From NCBI RefSeq assembly GCF_040195635.1, contig NZ_JBEFTX010000006.1:248001-312000 (forward strand): a stretch of DNA of 64,000 nucleotides, in the 5' to 3' direction. Under the pieces are notes generated by a model. The model was not told the origin of the DNA. It was given only the letters and a program-made list of their open reading frames with translations, and did not search any database. The position numbers and the translations under genes are program-made. This DNA comes from Thermasporomyces sp040195635. GTDB taxonomy: Bacteria; Actinomycetota; Actinomycetes; Propionibacteriales; Actinopolymorphaceae. Position 1 is the stretch's first letter. Every line of letters starts with the position of its first letter. Positions 1 through 8,890 of this stretch are shown here, piece after piece.

Positions 1-141
1 CCGGACCGTGTTGGGGTCGGTGACGAAGTTCTGGCCGCGCTGCTTGGTGGGGCGAATCCCCAGCTCACTGGCCAGCGCACGCACCTCCGCCGGTCCGAGG
101 AGCCTCGGACCGGCGGAGGTCGCGCCAGACGCCTCGCTCAC
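1..141 (-). CDS. rsmA: 16S rRNA dimethyladenosine transferase RsmA/KsgA, N-terminal part (cut by window edge)
   Basis: Only the first 47 codons lie in the window; the gene continues beyond position 1. RsmA methylates two adjacent adenines near the 3' end of 16S rRNA during small-subunit assembly. The reading frame starts with GTG at 141 and contains LGIRPTKQRGQNFVTDPN, the conserved start of the KsgA Rossmann fold, in which the GQNF segment helps bind S-adenosylmethionine. The preceding LLGPAEVRALA segment is also typical of actinobacterial members. It lies 75 bases downstream of rpfB on the same strand, the usual actinobacterial order. The family call is secure despite truncation. Confidence 0.93.
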   Translation of the reverse strand, partial: MSEASGATSAGPRLLGPAEVRALASELGIRPTKQRGQNFVTDPNTVR

Positions 142-216
142 GGTGGGAACGCTATCGGTCTCCCACCCGGGCGCCTGCGCGTACTCGCCCTCAGCTGAGG
201 GTTTCGGTCCCGCCTC

Positions 217-1320
217 TCAGCTGAAGAGCCGGCTCCCGCAGACGGGCCACTGGCCGGCGCCCGACCGCTGGTAGAGGAGCTTCGCGCGGTAGGTCTGCTC
301 CGCCGAGGAGTTGTCGACCGGGTTCCCGGACCCGCCGACCGACTCCCAGGTCGACAGCGAGAACTGGTACAGCCCGTAGTAACCCGCCGGGTTGACCGCG
401 TCCGGGTTGCCACTGGACTCGCAGTCGGCGAGGGCCGCCCAGTTGAGACTGTCGACCGAGCCGCCGACCGAGCCGCCGCCCGAGGGACGCTCCTTGGTGC
501 CGACGACGACCACCTTGTCGACCGGCTTGGACACCACCCGCTGGGAGAGGACCTTGGTGCTGGCCTTCTTGCCGTCGACGTAGACGATCCGAATGACCTG
601 CGCCTTCGTACCCTGCTGTCCCGCGCGTTCGACCTTGCTCTGGTCGTCGTACATCGACGAGTCCTCCTTGCGGACCGTCTTGTACGGAATCGCGACCGTC
701 ACCTGCCGCGTCCGGGTATCGATCCGGTTGATCGAGATCGTGACGCCGTTGTCGACCGTGGTGGACAGGGCGGGTCTGATCCTGTCATCGGCGTCGATCT
801 TGACATTGGCGGCGGCCAGCGCCTCCTCGACAGTGAGGACGGGCGCGGAGATCCCGGTCTGGGTGCCGTCGTGCTTGACGATGATGCGTTTGACCGTACG
901 CACCTCGACGCCGAGCCCCTTCCGGCCGATCCCGACCGAACGGCTGGCCGACATCTTCGCTCCGGCGTAGCGGACGCCGAGATCGTTGAACGCCTCCCCG
1001 ACGCTCAACGCCGTCACCCAGTGGGTCTGCTTCCTGCCGTCGACCATGAGTGTCAACGGGCGGGAATAACGGACCGCGATCCGGCTACCGTCCGTGATCT
1101 TGGTGGACGGACCCGGCGCGACGAGATCGCGGCCGCTGACCGGAATATCTGCTGCTTGAAGGACGTCGGCCACTGAGGAGCCGAACGTGTGGACGGTGCG
1201 ATCCTTGCCGTCGACCGAGACAGTGACGGCCTTGTCAAGTGTGGCGTAGGCGGCGCCGCTGAGACCGAGTGCCCCTACGACTGCGATGCCAACGGCACCG
1301 ATCAAACCCTTCTTATGCAC
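217..1320 (-). CDS. rpfB: Resuscitation-promoting factor RpfB (DUF348 repeats, G5 domain, transglycosylase)
   Basis: A secreted peptidoglycan-cleaving enzyme of 367 residues that promotes exit from dormancy and cell-wall remodelling. After a signal or anchor segment (about residues 5-25, ending AYA) there are three DUF348 repeats, a G5 domain (about 200-275), a short Gly/Ser linker and a C-terminal Rpf lysozyme-like domain. That last domain has the catalytic-glutamate motif ADCESSGNP and the helper segment YYGLYQFS. I chose GTG at 1320 because GGAG lies just upstream and the signal peptide follows. The open frame extends further to 1887, but that stretch reads through a non-coding tandem repeat. 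rsmA follows downstream. I see no ydaO-type riboswitch upstream of this copy. Confidence 0.92.
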   Translation of the reverse strand: MHKKGLIGAVGIAVVGALGLSGAAYATLDKAVTVSVDGKDRTVHTFGSSVADVLQAADIPVSGRDLVAPGPSTKITDGSRIAVRYSRPLTLMVDGRKQTHWVTALSVGEAFNDLGVRYAGAKMSASRSVGIGRKGLGVEVRTVKRIIVKHDGTQTGISAPVLTVEEALAAANVKIDADDRIRPALSTTVDNGVTISINRIDTRTRQVTVAIPYKTVRKEDSSMYDDQSKVERAGQQGTKAQVIRIVYVDGKKASTKVLSQRVVSKPVDKVVVVGTKERPSGGGSVGGSVDSLNWAALADCESSGNPDAVNPAGYYGLYQFSLSTWESVGGSGNPVDNSSAEQTYRAKLLYQRSGAGQWPVCGSRLFS

Positions 1321-1700
1321 GGTGCTCCGATGCTTGCGCTTTCCGGGCACGGGCACGAGTGGCGCCAGCAAGCGGCAGTGTCGGCGCCCTCTCCCCTCCC
1401 CTTGAGAGGACACGACAGCTGACGTGCTCTTCAGCGTCGTCGGAGCGCCTTGCGAAACCCCCCTGGTACGCCGCCCGAGGCTTCCCGACCCCGGCCAACG
1501 CTTGGCGACGATACGGGAGGATCCCGCACTCATCAACCCAGTGTGTAAATTCTCTCCCCAATGCACTACGCACCGTAGCCAATACTGCCCGAAGGGGCAG
1601 GAGACCCGCATCCGGCCATTGGTACGGACCCGGCGCGCGTGACAGCCCCGGGGCTTGCGCAGATGACCACGCTGACCATGCCAGCGACCCTGGTCGGGCA

Positions 1701-1850
1701 GGGCACACACCTGGCTGGGCGGGCGCGGCACACACCTGGCTGGGCGGGCGGGGCACACACCAGGCTGGGCGGGCGGGGCACACACCTGGCTGGGCGGGCG
1801 GGGCACACACCTGGCTGGGCGGGCGGGGCACACACCTGGCTGGGCGGGAC
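1701..1850. repeat. 25-bp tandem repeat array, six copies plus a degenerate one
   Basis: The unit CACACACCTGGCTGGGCGGG plus five more G/C bases repeats with an exact period of 25 from about 1704. Successive cores begin at 1704, 1729, 1754, 1779, 1804 and 1829. A shortened, altered copy ends near 1858. Because 25 is not a multiple of three, all three frames on a strand give the same rotating Cys/Pro-rich peptide, so the long reading frames here are artefacts. The array sits about 380 bases upstream of the rpfB start, in the 615-base gap 1321-1935. The rest of that gap shows no gene I can support. Confidence 0.9.
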
Positions 1851-1935
1851 ATTCACCTGGCCAGCTAGGAGCGTGGCGCCCGGGCAAGGGGTCGACGCAT
1901 GTTCCGGGTACCGCGAGCCTCGCTGGCCAGGACAG

Positions 1936-2469
1936 TCAGAGGGTCTGCTGGCCGGCGTCGTAGACGAGCAGCCCGTCCGGCCCCACCCGTACGACGTCGG
2001 TGGGGCGGTGCACCTCCAAACGACCGTCGTGGAACAGGTGACGCACTGTCACATCCCGGACGAGCACGAGATAGTCCGCGAGCATCCGCCGGTGGCAGCG
2101 CCACCACACGCTCTCCGCACACATCACGGTCGTACGCCGGTCGGCGGCGTCGACCAGCAGCGTGTCGACCGCGTCGGCGAACTCGGTCGAGCGCATGTGC
2201 GCCGCATACCCCGCGAAGGCAGGCTGCCGGAGCGCCACGTCGGGCGAGTCGGCGGGAGCCTTGCGCCAGCCACCGAGCCGGCGTTCCCACCGGTAGTCGA
2301 TCCCGTGCCCGGGCAGCCACTCCTCCAGGGCAGACCGGGCGACCTGCGGGTTCCGGCGGCTACCGGGGGCCGTCCGGACGTCGACGAGAAGCCGTACGCC
2401 GGCGGCCCGCAGGAGCGCCGCCAACTCCTCGGCCGACGCGGTGCCGTGGCCGACCGTCAGGACCTCCAT
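1936..2469 (-). CDS. DUF488 family protein
   Basis: A 177-residue cytosolic protein of the DUF488 family, whose biochemical role is not established. The N-terminal strand LTVGHGTASAEELAALL and the following LLVDVRTAPGSRRNPQ are the family signature. The C-terminal MCAESVWWRCHRRMLAD carries the conserved Cys-Glu and CHR residues that define the group. Length is normal for the family. The gene stands alone between the tandem repeat array and an aldo/keto reductase on the same strand, so the context gives no pathway. The family is certain; function is unknown. Confidence 0.88.
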   Translation of the reverse strand: MEVLTVGHGTASAEELAALLRAAGVRLLVDVRTAPGSRRNPQVARSALEEWLPGHGIDYRWERRLGGWRKAPADSPDVALRQPAFAGYAAHMRSTEFADAVDTLLVDAADRRTTVMCAESVWWRCHRRMLADYLVLVRDVTVRHLFHDGRLEVHRPTDVVRVGPDGLLVYDAGQQTL

Positions 2470-2566
2470 GCCCCATCTCTACCCGACCGCCGGCCCGTGT
2501 CGTTCGCTGCCGGCGAGCGAACGGCACACACGCCGGGGCGACCAGAAGACCCGGATCCGACGGGCG

Positions 2567-3574
2567 TCAGCGCCGCCTGAAGCGGGTCAGCAGTCCGAAC
2601 GGGTACGGCATCGGGCGGTCGCTGATCGTGGTGAGTTGTTCCATGTGGTCGTCGGAGAGTGGGCTGTCGGCCGTGGCGAGGTTGTCCTCGAGTTGTTCCG
2701 GTGTCCGCGCTCCGATGATCGGCGCGGTCACGCCGGGGCGCTGCATGACCCAGCGCAGTGCCACCTGGGCCGGGGTCCGGCCGATCTTCTCGCCGATCTC
2801 GACAAGCGCGTCGATCACGTCCCACGTACGCGCGTTGGCGTAGGTCTGCCAGGCTTCGGGCCAGCCGCCCGCGTCAGGATCCGCATCCACCCGGCTGCCT
2901 GCCGGCGGGGCTTCCATCTCACGCCGGTAGCGGCCGGTCAGCCAACCACCTCGTAGCGGGCTCCACGGGATGATCCCGACGCCCTCGTTGCGGCTGACCG
3001 GGACCAGATCCCACTCCGCCTCGCGGTCCAGCAGGTTGTAGAGCGGCTGGAGGCAGGAGAACGGCTCCCAGCCGTGCTGGCGGGCCAGGTCGATGGCCTT
3101 CTGCAGCTGCCAGCCGGCGTAGTTGCTGGCACCGAGGAAGCGGACCTTGCCGCTGCGGACGAGACCGTCGAGCGTGGACAGCGTTTCCTCGAGCGGCGTG
3201 GCGTCGTCGAAGACGTGGGTCTGGTAGAGGTCGATGTAGTCCGTGCGAAGCCGACGCAGGCTCGCCTCGACAGCGCTGAGCAGATGCTTACGCCCACCGC
3301 CGCCCTCATTGGGGCCGGGACCCATGTCGCCGTACGCCTTCGTCGCGATCACCAGGTCGTCGCGCGACTGCCGTTCCAGCCAACGTCCCAGGATCTCCTC
3401 AGAGACACCGGCGCTGTAGACGTCGGCGGTGTCGATGAACGTCCCACCCGCCTCGACGAACCGGTCCAGCATCCGATGGGCGGTCTCCTCGTCGGTCCGC
3501 GCGCCGAAGGACATCGTCCCGAGGCACAACTCACTGACTTTCAACCCAGTACGGCCGAGATATCTGTAGTCCAT
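2567..3574 (-). CDS. Aldo/keto reductase
   Basis: A 335-residue NADPH-dependent oxidoreductase of the AKR superfamily (TIM barrel), close to the YajO/Tas-like group. MDYRYLGRTGLKVSELCLG begins the first strand. GGTFIDTADVY contains the catalytic Asp and Tyr, and DLVIATKAYG the catalytic Lys. IGARTPEQLEDN near the C terminus binds the NADP phosphate. The open frame runs further upstream but the barrel begins at ATG 3574. A -10 element TACCGT seven bases upstream makes a leaderless start likely, and a MerR-type dyad overlaps that promoter. The substrate cannot be inferred from sequence. Confidence 0.9.
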   Translation of the reverse strand: MDYRYLGRTGLKVSELCLGTMSFGARTDEETAHRMLDRFVEAGGTFIDTADVYSAGVSEEILGRWLERQSRDDLVIATKAYGDMGPGPNEGGGGRKHLLSAVEASLRRLRTDYIDLYQTHVFDDATPLEETLSTLDGLVRSGKVRFLGASNYAGWQLQKAIDLARQHGWEPFSCLQPLYNLLDREAEWDLVPVSRNEGVGIIPWSPLRGGWLTGRYRREMEAPPAGSRVDADPDAGGWPEAWQTYANARTWDVIDALVEIGEKIGRTPAQVALRWVMQRPGVTAPIIGARTPEQLEDNLATADSPLSDDHMEQLTTISDRPMPYPFGLLTRFRRR

Positions 3575-3581
3575 GGGCTGG

Positions 3582-3612
3582 ACGGTAGGAGCTGGAGTGC
3601 GCTCAAGGTCAA
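3582..3612 (-). promoter_or_regulatory. MerR-type promoter of the aldo/keto reductase
   Basis: Reading the minus strand, TTGACC (3607-3612) and TACCGT (3582-3587) are separated by 19 bases, two more than a standard promoter. The spacer holds the dyad CTTGAGCGCACTCCAG (3592-3607). Long spacers with a dyad between -35 and -10 are the hallmark of promoters remodelled by MerR-family activators. The -10 lies seven bases from ATG 3574, predicting a leaderless transcript. No merR gene is in the window, so the regulator is elsewhere. Confidence 0.6.
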
Positions 3613-3681
3613 GAAGGACGACGACGGCACCGATCAACCCGCGGGCCGGCCGGTCCGTCCCGCGCAGGGACCCCAAGGTGG

Positions 3682-4623
3682 CTACCAGGTGCCGAAGGCC
3701 GCCTCGGTTGCCGCGTTGATCGCCGCGCAGAGGGACTCCTCCTCCACACCGCGGACCTCCGCCATGCACCGGACCGTGAGCGGGATGAGGTAGCTCGCGT
3801 TGGTACGCCCGCGGTACGGATGGGGCGTGAGGTACGGCGCGTCGGTCTCGGCGAGGAGCCGCTCCTCCGGGACGACGGCCAACGCCTCCCGCAACGACGA
3901 GGCGTTCCGGAACGTCACCGTGCCGGCGAACGACAGGAAGTAGTCCCTGCGCACGCACTCGCGCGCCATCGCGACGTCACCAGAGAAGCAGTGCATCACC
4001 ACCCGGTCCGGCGAGCCCTCCTCGGCGAGCACCCGCAGCACGTCGTCGTGGGCGTCCCGGTCGTGGATGACGAGCGCCTTGTCGTGCGCCTTCGCCAACC
4101 CGATGTGCGTGCGGAACGCGTCCTCCTGGACCTTCCACCCCGACTCGGGCGTACGAAAGTGGTCGAGGCCGGTCTCGCCGACCGCCCGCACCCGCGCACT
4201 CGCCCCGGCCAGCCGGTCGATCTCGGCGAGCGCGGCGTCGAGCTCACCCGCCTCCGCCAGCGCCGGGACCTCGTTGGGGTGCAGCGCCACTCCCGCAACC
4301 AGGGCGGTGAACCGGTCGGCCACCTCCACGGCCCACTGCGCGCCGGGCAGGTCGCAGCCGATCTGGACGATCCGGGGTACTCCGGCCGAGGCCGCGCGCG
4401 CGAGCGCAGCCTCGACCTCCGGTTCGTCGATGGGTGCGTCCGGCCGGCCGTCCGCCGTCCGGCGTACGACGTCGAGGTGGCAGTGCGAGTCGACGACCGG
4501 CGACACCAGAGGCGCCGGAATGGGCGGTGGATCGGACCGGCCACCGGTTCCGCCGCCAGTGCTGGCGGCGGGGCTCACAGGGACTCCGGCTGCACTCTCG
4601 TGGCCACCGGAAGGGCTGGTCAC
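3682..4623 (-). CDS. tatD: TatD family metal-dependent DNase/hydrolase
   Basis: A 313-residue amidohydrolase-fold enzyme; characterised TatD proteins are metal-dependent 3'-5' DNases. The metal ligands are visible: VVDSHCHLD (H-x-H), the Glu of VGETGLD, HDRDAHDD, the His of MHCFSG and the Asp of LAETDAPYLTPHP. The start is GTG 4623, which overlaps the metG stop by four bases (GTGA) with GGAG upstream, so translation is probably coupled to metG. The first 45 or so residues before the barrel are a Ser/Gly/Pro-rich extension. The metG-tatD order is common in actinobacteria. Confidence 0.9.
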   Translation of the reverse strand: MTSPSGGHESAAGVPVSPAASTGGGTGGRSDPPPIPAPLVSPVVDSHCHLDVVRRTADGRPDAPIDEPEVEAALARAASAGVPRIVQIGCDLPGAQWAVEVADRFTALVAGVALHPNEVPALAEAGELDAALAEIDRLAGASARVRAVGETGLDHFRTPESGWKVQEDAFRTHIGLAKAHDKALVIHDRDAHDDVLRVLAEEGSPDRVVMHCFSGDVAMARECVRRDYFLSFAGTVTFRNASSLREALAVVPEERLLAETDAPYLTPHPYRGRTNASYLIPLTVRCMAEVRGVEEESLCAAINAATEAAFGTW

Positions 4624-6236
4624 AGGGACTCCGGTTCCTCCTCGATCCGCGGGAACAACGGGCGCCCCTTGGTCACCACGGACCCCGCCGGAAGGATCCC
4701 CCACCGGCCCGCGTTGGTGAGCGGCTGGACGTCGAGTTCACCGAGGGAACTGGCCGCCCCCAGCTGCGCCCACAGGGCCGCCGCGGCCTTCGGCATCACC
4801 GGGTTGAGCAGCACGGCGATCGCCCGCAGCGACTCGGCCGCGGTGTAGAGGATCGTGCCCAGCCGGGAGTGTGCGCCGGGCGAGTCGTCCTTCGCGACCT
4901 TCCACGGCTGTTGTTCGGTGAGGTAACCGTTGACCGCCGACACGAACCCGTCGATCGCGGCGAGTGCGTCCTGGAACCGCAGGGCGCTCACCGCGTCGTC
5001 GGCGGTGCGTACCGTCTCGGCGAGCTTGTCGGCGAGCACCTGCTCGGCGGGCCCGTGGTCAGAGGCGCGCGGCAGCGTGCCGCCGAAGTACTGCCCGACC
5101 ATGGCCGCCACCCGGGACGCGAGGTTGCCCAACCCGTTGGCCAGCTCGGAGGTGTAGACCGCGCGCAGGTGCTCCCACGAGAAGGAACCGTCCGCGCCGA
5201 ACTGGATCGCCCGCAGCAGGTAGTAGCGGAACGCGTCCGACCCGAAGGTGTCGACGATCTGGCTCGGCGCGATGCCGGTCAGCTTCGTCTTGCTCATCTT
5301 CTCGCCGCCGACCAGCAGCCAACCGTGGGCGAAGACCGTCTGCGGCAGGGGCAGGCCCGCCGCCATCAGCATCGCCGGCCAGATCACCGCGTGGAAACGC
5401 AGGATGTCCTTGCCCACAAGGTGAACGTCGGCGGGCCACACCCGCTTGAACAGCAGCGGGTCGGTGCGGTAGCCGGCGGCGGTGACGTAGTTGAGCAGTG
5501 CGTCGATCCAGACGTACAACACGTGGTCGTCGTCCCACGGCACCGGAATGCCCCAGTCGAACGTCGACCGGGTGATCGACAGGTCCTGCAGGCCCTGTTT
5601 GACGAACGCCACGACCTCGTTGCGCGCGCTCGACGGCTGCACGAACTCCGGGTGCTCGTTGTAGTAAGCCAACAGCTTGTCGGTGTAGGCCGAGAGCCGG
5701 AAGAAGTAGTTGGTCTCCGAGAGCATCTCGACCGGACGGCCGTGCACCGGGCAGAGCTTCTCGCCGCCCACACCGTCGACCAGCTCCGCGGGGATCTTGA
5801 ACTCCTCGCAGCTCACGCAGTAGGGACCCTCGTAGGTGCCCGGGTAGACCTGGCCGGCGTCGTACAGATGCTGCCAAAACTCCCGAACCCGTTCGGTGTG
5901 CCGGGTTTCGGTCGTACGGATGAAGTCGTCGTTGCTCGCGTCGATGGTCTCGAGCACCGGCTTCCAGGCCGTCTCGACCAGGCGGTCCGCCCACTTGCGG
6001 GGGCCGACGCCGTGCGCCTCCGCGCTCCGCATGACCTTCTGGCCGTGTTCGTCCGTGCCGGTCAGGAACCACACGGCCTCGCCGCGCTGGCGGTGCCAGC
6101 GGGCCAGGACATCGGCGGCAATGGTCGTGTAGGCGTGCCCGATGTGGGGTGCGTCGTTGACGTAGTAAATCGGCGTCGTGACGTAGAACGCCTTGTTGCC
6201 CCCGGTGTCCGGGCGGTGCTGTGCGGCATCGTCCAT
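4620..6236 (-). CDS. metG: Methionyl-tRNA synthetase
   Basis: A 538-residue class I synthetase that charges tRNA-Met. It shows APHIGHAYTT (HIGH motif) near residue 30, a zinc-binding insert with CVSC and LCPVH, the WIDALLNY segment and GGEKMSKTKLTG (KMSKS loop) in the second half. An anticodon-binding helical domain follows. The length fits the short MetRS form without the C-terminal dimerisation domain. ATG 6236 is preceded at seven bases by TAGGAT, suggesting a leaderless transcript starting in the 45-base gap behind rsmI. The tatD start overlaps its stop. Confidence 0.96.
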   Translation of the reverse strand: MDDAAQHRPDTGGNKAFYVTTPIYYVNDAPHIGHAYTTIAADVLARWHRQRGEAVWFLTGTDEHGQKVMRSAEAHGVGPRKWADRLVETAWKPVLETIDASNDDFIRTTETRHTERVREFWQHLYDAGQVYPGTYEGPYCVSCEEFKIPAELVDGVGGEKLCPVHGRPVEMLSETNYFFRLSAYTDKLLAYYNEHPEFVQPSSARNEVVAFVKQGLQDLSITRSTFDWGIPVPWDDDHVLYVWIDALLNYVTAAGYRTDPLLFKRVWPADVHLVGKDILRFHAVIWPAMLMAAGLPLPQTVFAHGWLLVGGEKMSKTKLTGIAPSQIVDTFGSDAFRYYLLRAIQFGADGSFSWEHLRAVYTSELANGLGNLASRVAAMVGQYFGGTLPRASDHGPAEQVLADKLAETVRTADDAVSALRFQDALAAIDGFVSAVNGYLTEQQPWKVAKDDSPGAHSRLGTILYTAAESLRAIAVLLNPVMPKAAAALWAQLGAASSLGELDVQPLTNAGRWGILPAGSVVTKGRPLFPRIEEEPESL

Positions 6237-6243
6237 GTCCGTG

Positions 6244-6249
6244 ATCCTA
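6244..6249 (-). promoter_or_regulatory. Probable leaderless promoter -10 box of metG
   Basis: On the minus strand TAGGAT ends seven bases before the A of the metG ATG, with no Shine-Dalgarno sequence in between. This is the usual geometry of actinobacterial leaderless promoters. No good -35 hexamer is visible. It would give metG-tatD transcription independent of rsmI. Confidence 0.55.
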
Positions 6250-6281
6250 GTAAGGCCGGTCAGACGATCAGCCGATGACCT

Positions 6282-7169
6282 TCACCGCGTGGGTGGCGAG
6301 GCGACGGCGGCGGCATAGACGGTCCGGCGTGGTGTGCCGGTGACCTGCGCGACCTCGGTGATCGCGTCCTTGCGGGAGGCGCCGGCGTCGACCAGGGAGT
6401 CGACCTGGCGCCGGAGTTCGGCCACGTCGACGGCGGCTCGCGCGGTTTCCGGAGCTCCCTCCACCACGACCGTGATCTCGCCGCGTACGCCCTTGTCCTC
6501 GACCCACTCCGCCAGCGCGGCCAGCGGTTCCCGGCGTACCTCCTCGTGGATCTTGGTGAGCTCACGGCACACCGCGGCCCGGCGGTCGGGGCCGAAGGCG
6601 GTCGCCATCGCCTCGAGGGTGACGGCCAGCCGGTGGGGCGCCTCGAAGAAGACCATGGTCCGGCGTTCGGTGGCGAGGTCGGCCAGCCGCCTCCCACGCT
6701 CGGATGCCTTCCGCGGCAGGAAACCCTCGAAGCAGAACCGGTCGACCGGCAGTCCGGAGACGGCGAGGGCGGCCAGCACCGCGGACGGACCGGGGACGAC
6801 GGTGACGTGCACGCCGGCATCGACCGCGGCGGCGACCAGCCGGAACCCGGGGTCGGACACCGACGGCATGCCCGCGTCGGTCACCAGGACGACCCGCTGG
6901 CCGGCGGCGAGCGCGTCCAGGAGTTCGGTCGTACGCCTGGCTTCGTTGCCTTCGAAGTACGACACGATCCGCCCGGCCACCTCGACACCGAGCCCGGTCA
7001 GCAACCGGCTCAGGCGGCGGGTGTCCTCCGCGGCCACCACATCGGCGCCTGCGAGCTCGGTACCGAGCCGGGGTGGAGCGTCGGCGAGAGACCCGATCGG
7101 CGTCGCGGCCAGGACGAGCACCCCGCCGTGGCGATCATCGCGGGCGGGGGGCTGCGTACGCGGTGTCAC
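6282..7169 (-). CDS. rsmI: 16S rRNA (cytidine-1402 2'-O) methyltransferase RsmI
   Basis: A 295-residue tetrapyrrole-methylase-fold enzyme that adds the 2'-O-methyl group to C1402 of 16S rRNA in the decoding centre. Family motifs are LVLAATPIGSLADAPPR at the start, AAEDTRR, VTDAGMPSVSDPG (SAM-binding loop), VVPGPSAVLAALAVSGLP and FFEAPHRL, followed by CRELTKIHEE. The C-terminal tail with EVAQVTGTPRRTVY is a small helical extension seen in many homologues. Start ATG at 7169; pmt is divergent 65 bases away. rsmI beside pmt and metG is a conserved actinobacterial arrangement. Confidence 0.93.
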   Translation of the reverse strand: MTPRTQPPARDDRHGGVLVLAATPIGSLADAPPRLGTELAGADVVAAEDTRRLSRLLTGLGVEVAGRIVSYFEGNEARRTTELLDALAAGQRVVLVTDAGMPSVSDPGFRLVAAAVDAGVHVTVVPGPSAVLAALAVSGLPVDRFCFEGFLPRKASERGRRLADLATERRTMVFFEAPHRLAVTLEAMATAFGPDRRAAVCRELTKIHEEVRREPLAALAEWVEDKGVRGEITVVVEGAPETARAAVDVAELRRQVDSLVDAGASRKDAITEVAQVTGTPRRTVYAAAVASPPTR

Positions 7170-7234
7170 TGATCCATCCTCGCACCCAGGGTCTGCCTGG
7201 TGTTGCCGGCGACAGGCCGGACGCTATCCGTACG

Positions 7235-8890
7235 ATGACCGGGATGACGACGACGTCCGACCGTGCCGGCGGCCCAGAGCCGGCATCCGGCCAGGCCAGC
7301 TTCGCGCAGTCGACCGCCGTGGTGGTCGGTCGCGACAGTGAGGGCCGGCCCCTCCCGTCCCTGCGCGAACGCCTCTGCCCGCCGATGCCCGACGACGGTA
7401 TCTGGGGGTGGGTCGCCCCGCTGCTGATCACGGTGTTCGCGGCGGTCCTGCGGCTGATCGACCTCGGCCGGCCGGCGAAGTTCGTCTTCGACGAGACCTA
7501 CTACCCCAAGGATGCGTTCAGCCTGCTGCGCTACGGCGTGGAGCACCAGTTCGTCGACAAGGCGAACGAACGCATCCTCGCCGGCGACCTCGACGTCCTC
7601 GACGGTCCGGCGTTCGTCGTCCATCCACCGGCGGGCAAGTGGCTGATCGCCCTGGGCGAGTGGGCGGTCGGGATGGACCCGTTCGGCTGGCGGGTCGCGA
7701 TCGCGCTGTTCGCCACCCTGTCGATTCTGGTGATGGCCCGCGTCGTACGCCGACTCACCCGTTCGACGCTGCTCGGCTGCCTGGCCGGCTTCCTGTTCGC
7801 CCTCGACGGTCTGCACCTGGTCGAGAGCCGGATCGCTCTGCTGGACATGCCGGCGATGGTGTGGCTGCTGCTGGCGTTCGGTGCCCTGCTGATCGACCGC
7901 GACTGGGCCCGGCGCCGGTTCGTCGACGCCGTGGAACCCATCGGCCGCGTCGCCGTCGGTGCCTGGGGCCCCGACCTCTGGTGGCGACCGTGGCGGCTCG
8001 TCGCCGGCGTGTGCTTCGGCCTCGCGGCCGCGACGAAGTGGAACGCAGCGTTCGCGCTGGCGGCGTTCGGCCTGCTCACCTGGGCGTGGGACATCGGCGC
8101 CCGGCGGGCGATCGGAGTCAGCATCGGCCTCGCCCACGCGGGGCGGATCGCACGCGACGCGGTCCTGGCCTTCACCACGGTCGTCGGCACGGCCATCGCC
8201 GTGTACCTCCTCTCATGGGCCGGCTGGTTCGCCTCGCCCGACGGCTACGACCGGACGTGGGCGCAGGACCGGCCGGCGAGCGGCCTGGCGGTGCTGGTGC
8301 CCGACGCGCTGCGGTCGTTGTGGCACTACCACGCCGAGATCATGTACTTCCACACCCACCTCACCGAGAAGCACCAGTACGCCTCTGATCCGTTCGGCTG
8401 GCTGGTCATCGCCCGACCGGTGTCCTTCGACTGGGTAGACAAGATCGGACCCGACCAGGGGTGCCCCACCAGCCGCTGCGTCCAGGAGATCCTCGGCATC
8501 GGCACTCCCGTGCTGTGGTGGGGAGCCGTCCTCGCACTGGCCGCCTGCGGCATGTGGTGGGTCGCGGCCCGCGACTGGCGCTTCGGCGTCCCGCTGGTGG
8601 GGGTCGCAGCGACCTGGCTGCCGTGGTTCGCCTACACCGACCGGCCGATCTTCTACTTCTACGCGATCGTGATCCTGCCCTGGCTCGTCATCGGGGTGGT
8701 GCTCGTCCTGGGCAAGATCCTCGGTCCCGCCGACGCTTCGCCGACACGCCGGATGTGGGGCGCGGCCGCCGTCGGCGGATTCACCCTTCTCGTACTGCTG
8801 AACTTCGCCTATCTCTACCCGATCCTCACCGATCAGGTCATTCCGTACGACGAATGGCTGAACCGGATGTGGTTCCGCTCCTGGGTTTAG
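7235..8890 (+). CDS. pmt: Dolichyl-phosphate-mannose-type protein O-mannosyltransferase
   Basis: A 551-residue polytopic membrane enzyme (GT39) that transfers mannose from polyprenyl-phosphate-mannose to Ser/Thr of secreted proteins during export. After a 55-residue cytoplasmic tail, the first membrane helix is followed by FVFDETYYPKDA, the catalytic Asp-Glu loop of PMTs. HPPAGKWLIALGEWAVG and LDGLHLVESRIALLD are further family signatures, and about ten hydrophobic segments follow. ATG 7235 and ATG 7244 are both possible starts; neither has a strong ribosome site. It is divergent from rsmI, as in mycobacteria. Confidence 0.9.
   Translation: MTGMTTTSDRAGGPEPASGQASFAQSTAVVVGRDSEGRPLPSLRERLCPPMPDDGIWGWVAPLLITVFAAVLRLIDLGRPAKFVFDETYYPKDAFSLLRYGVEHQFVDKANERILAGDLDVLDGPAFVVHPPAGKWLIALGEWAVGMDPFGWRVAIALFATLSILVMARVVRRLTRSTLLGCLAGFLFALDGLHLVESRIALLDMPAMVWLLLAFGALLIDRDWARRRFVDAVEPIGRVAVGAWGPDLWWRPWRLVAGVCFGLAAATKWNAAFALAAFGLLTWAWDIGARRAIGVSIGLAHAGRIARDAVLAFTTVVGTAIAVYLLSWAGWFASPDGYDRTWAQDRPASGLAVLVPDALRSLWHYHAEIMYFHTHLTEKHQYASDPFGWLVIARPVSFDWVDKIGPDQGCPTSRCVQEILGIGTPVLWWGAVLALAACGMWWVAARDWRFGVPLVGVAATWLPWFAYTDRPIFYFYAIVILPWLVIGVVLVLGKILGPADASPTRRMWGAAAVGGFTLLVLLNFAYLYPILTDQVIPYDEWLNRMWFRSWV

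Noticed and set aside
1321..1560. A c-di-AMP riboswitch upstream of rpfB, as seen for the second Rpf gene
   Set aside because: None of the conserved ydaO blocks found at 14246-14422 is present on the minus strand here.
1321..1887. Extension of the rpfB frame to 1887 as a longer Cys/Pro-rich N terminus
   Set aside because: The extension reads through the 25-bp tandem array, whose period is not a multiple of three, and the signal peptide begins only at 1320.
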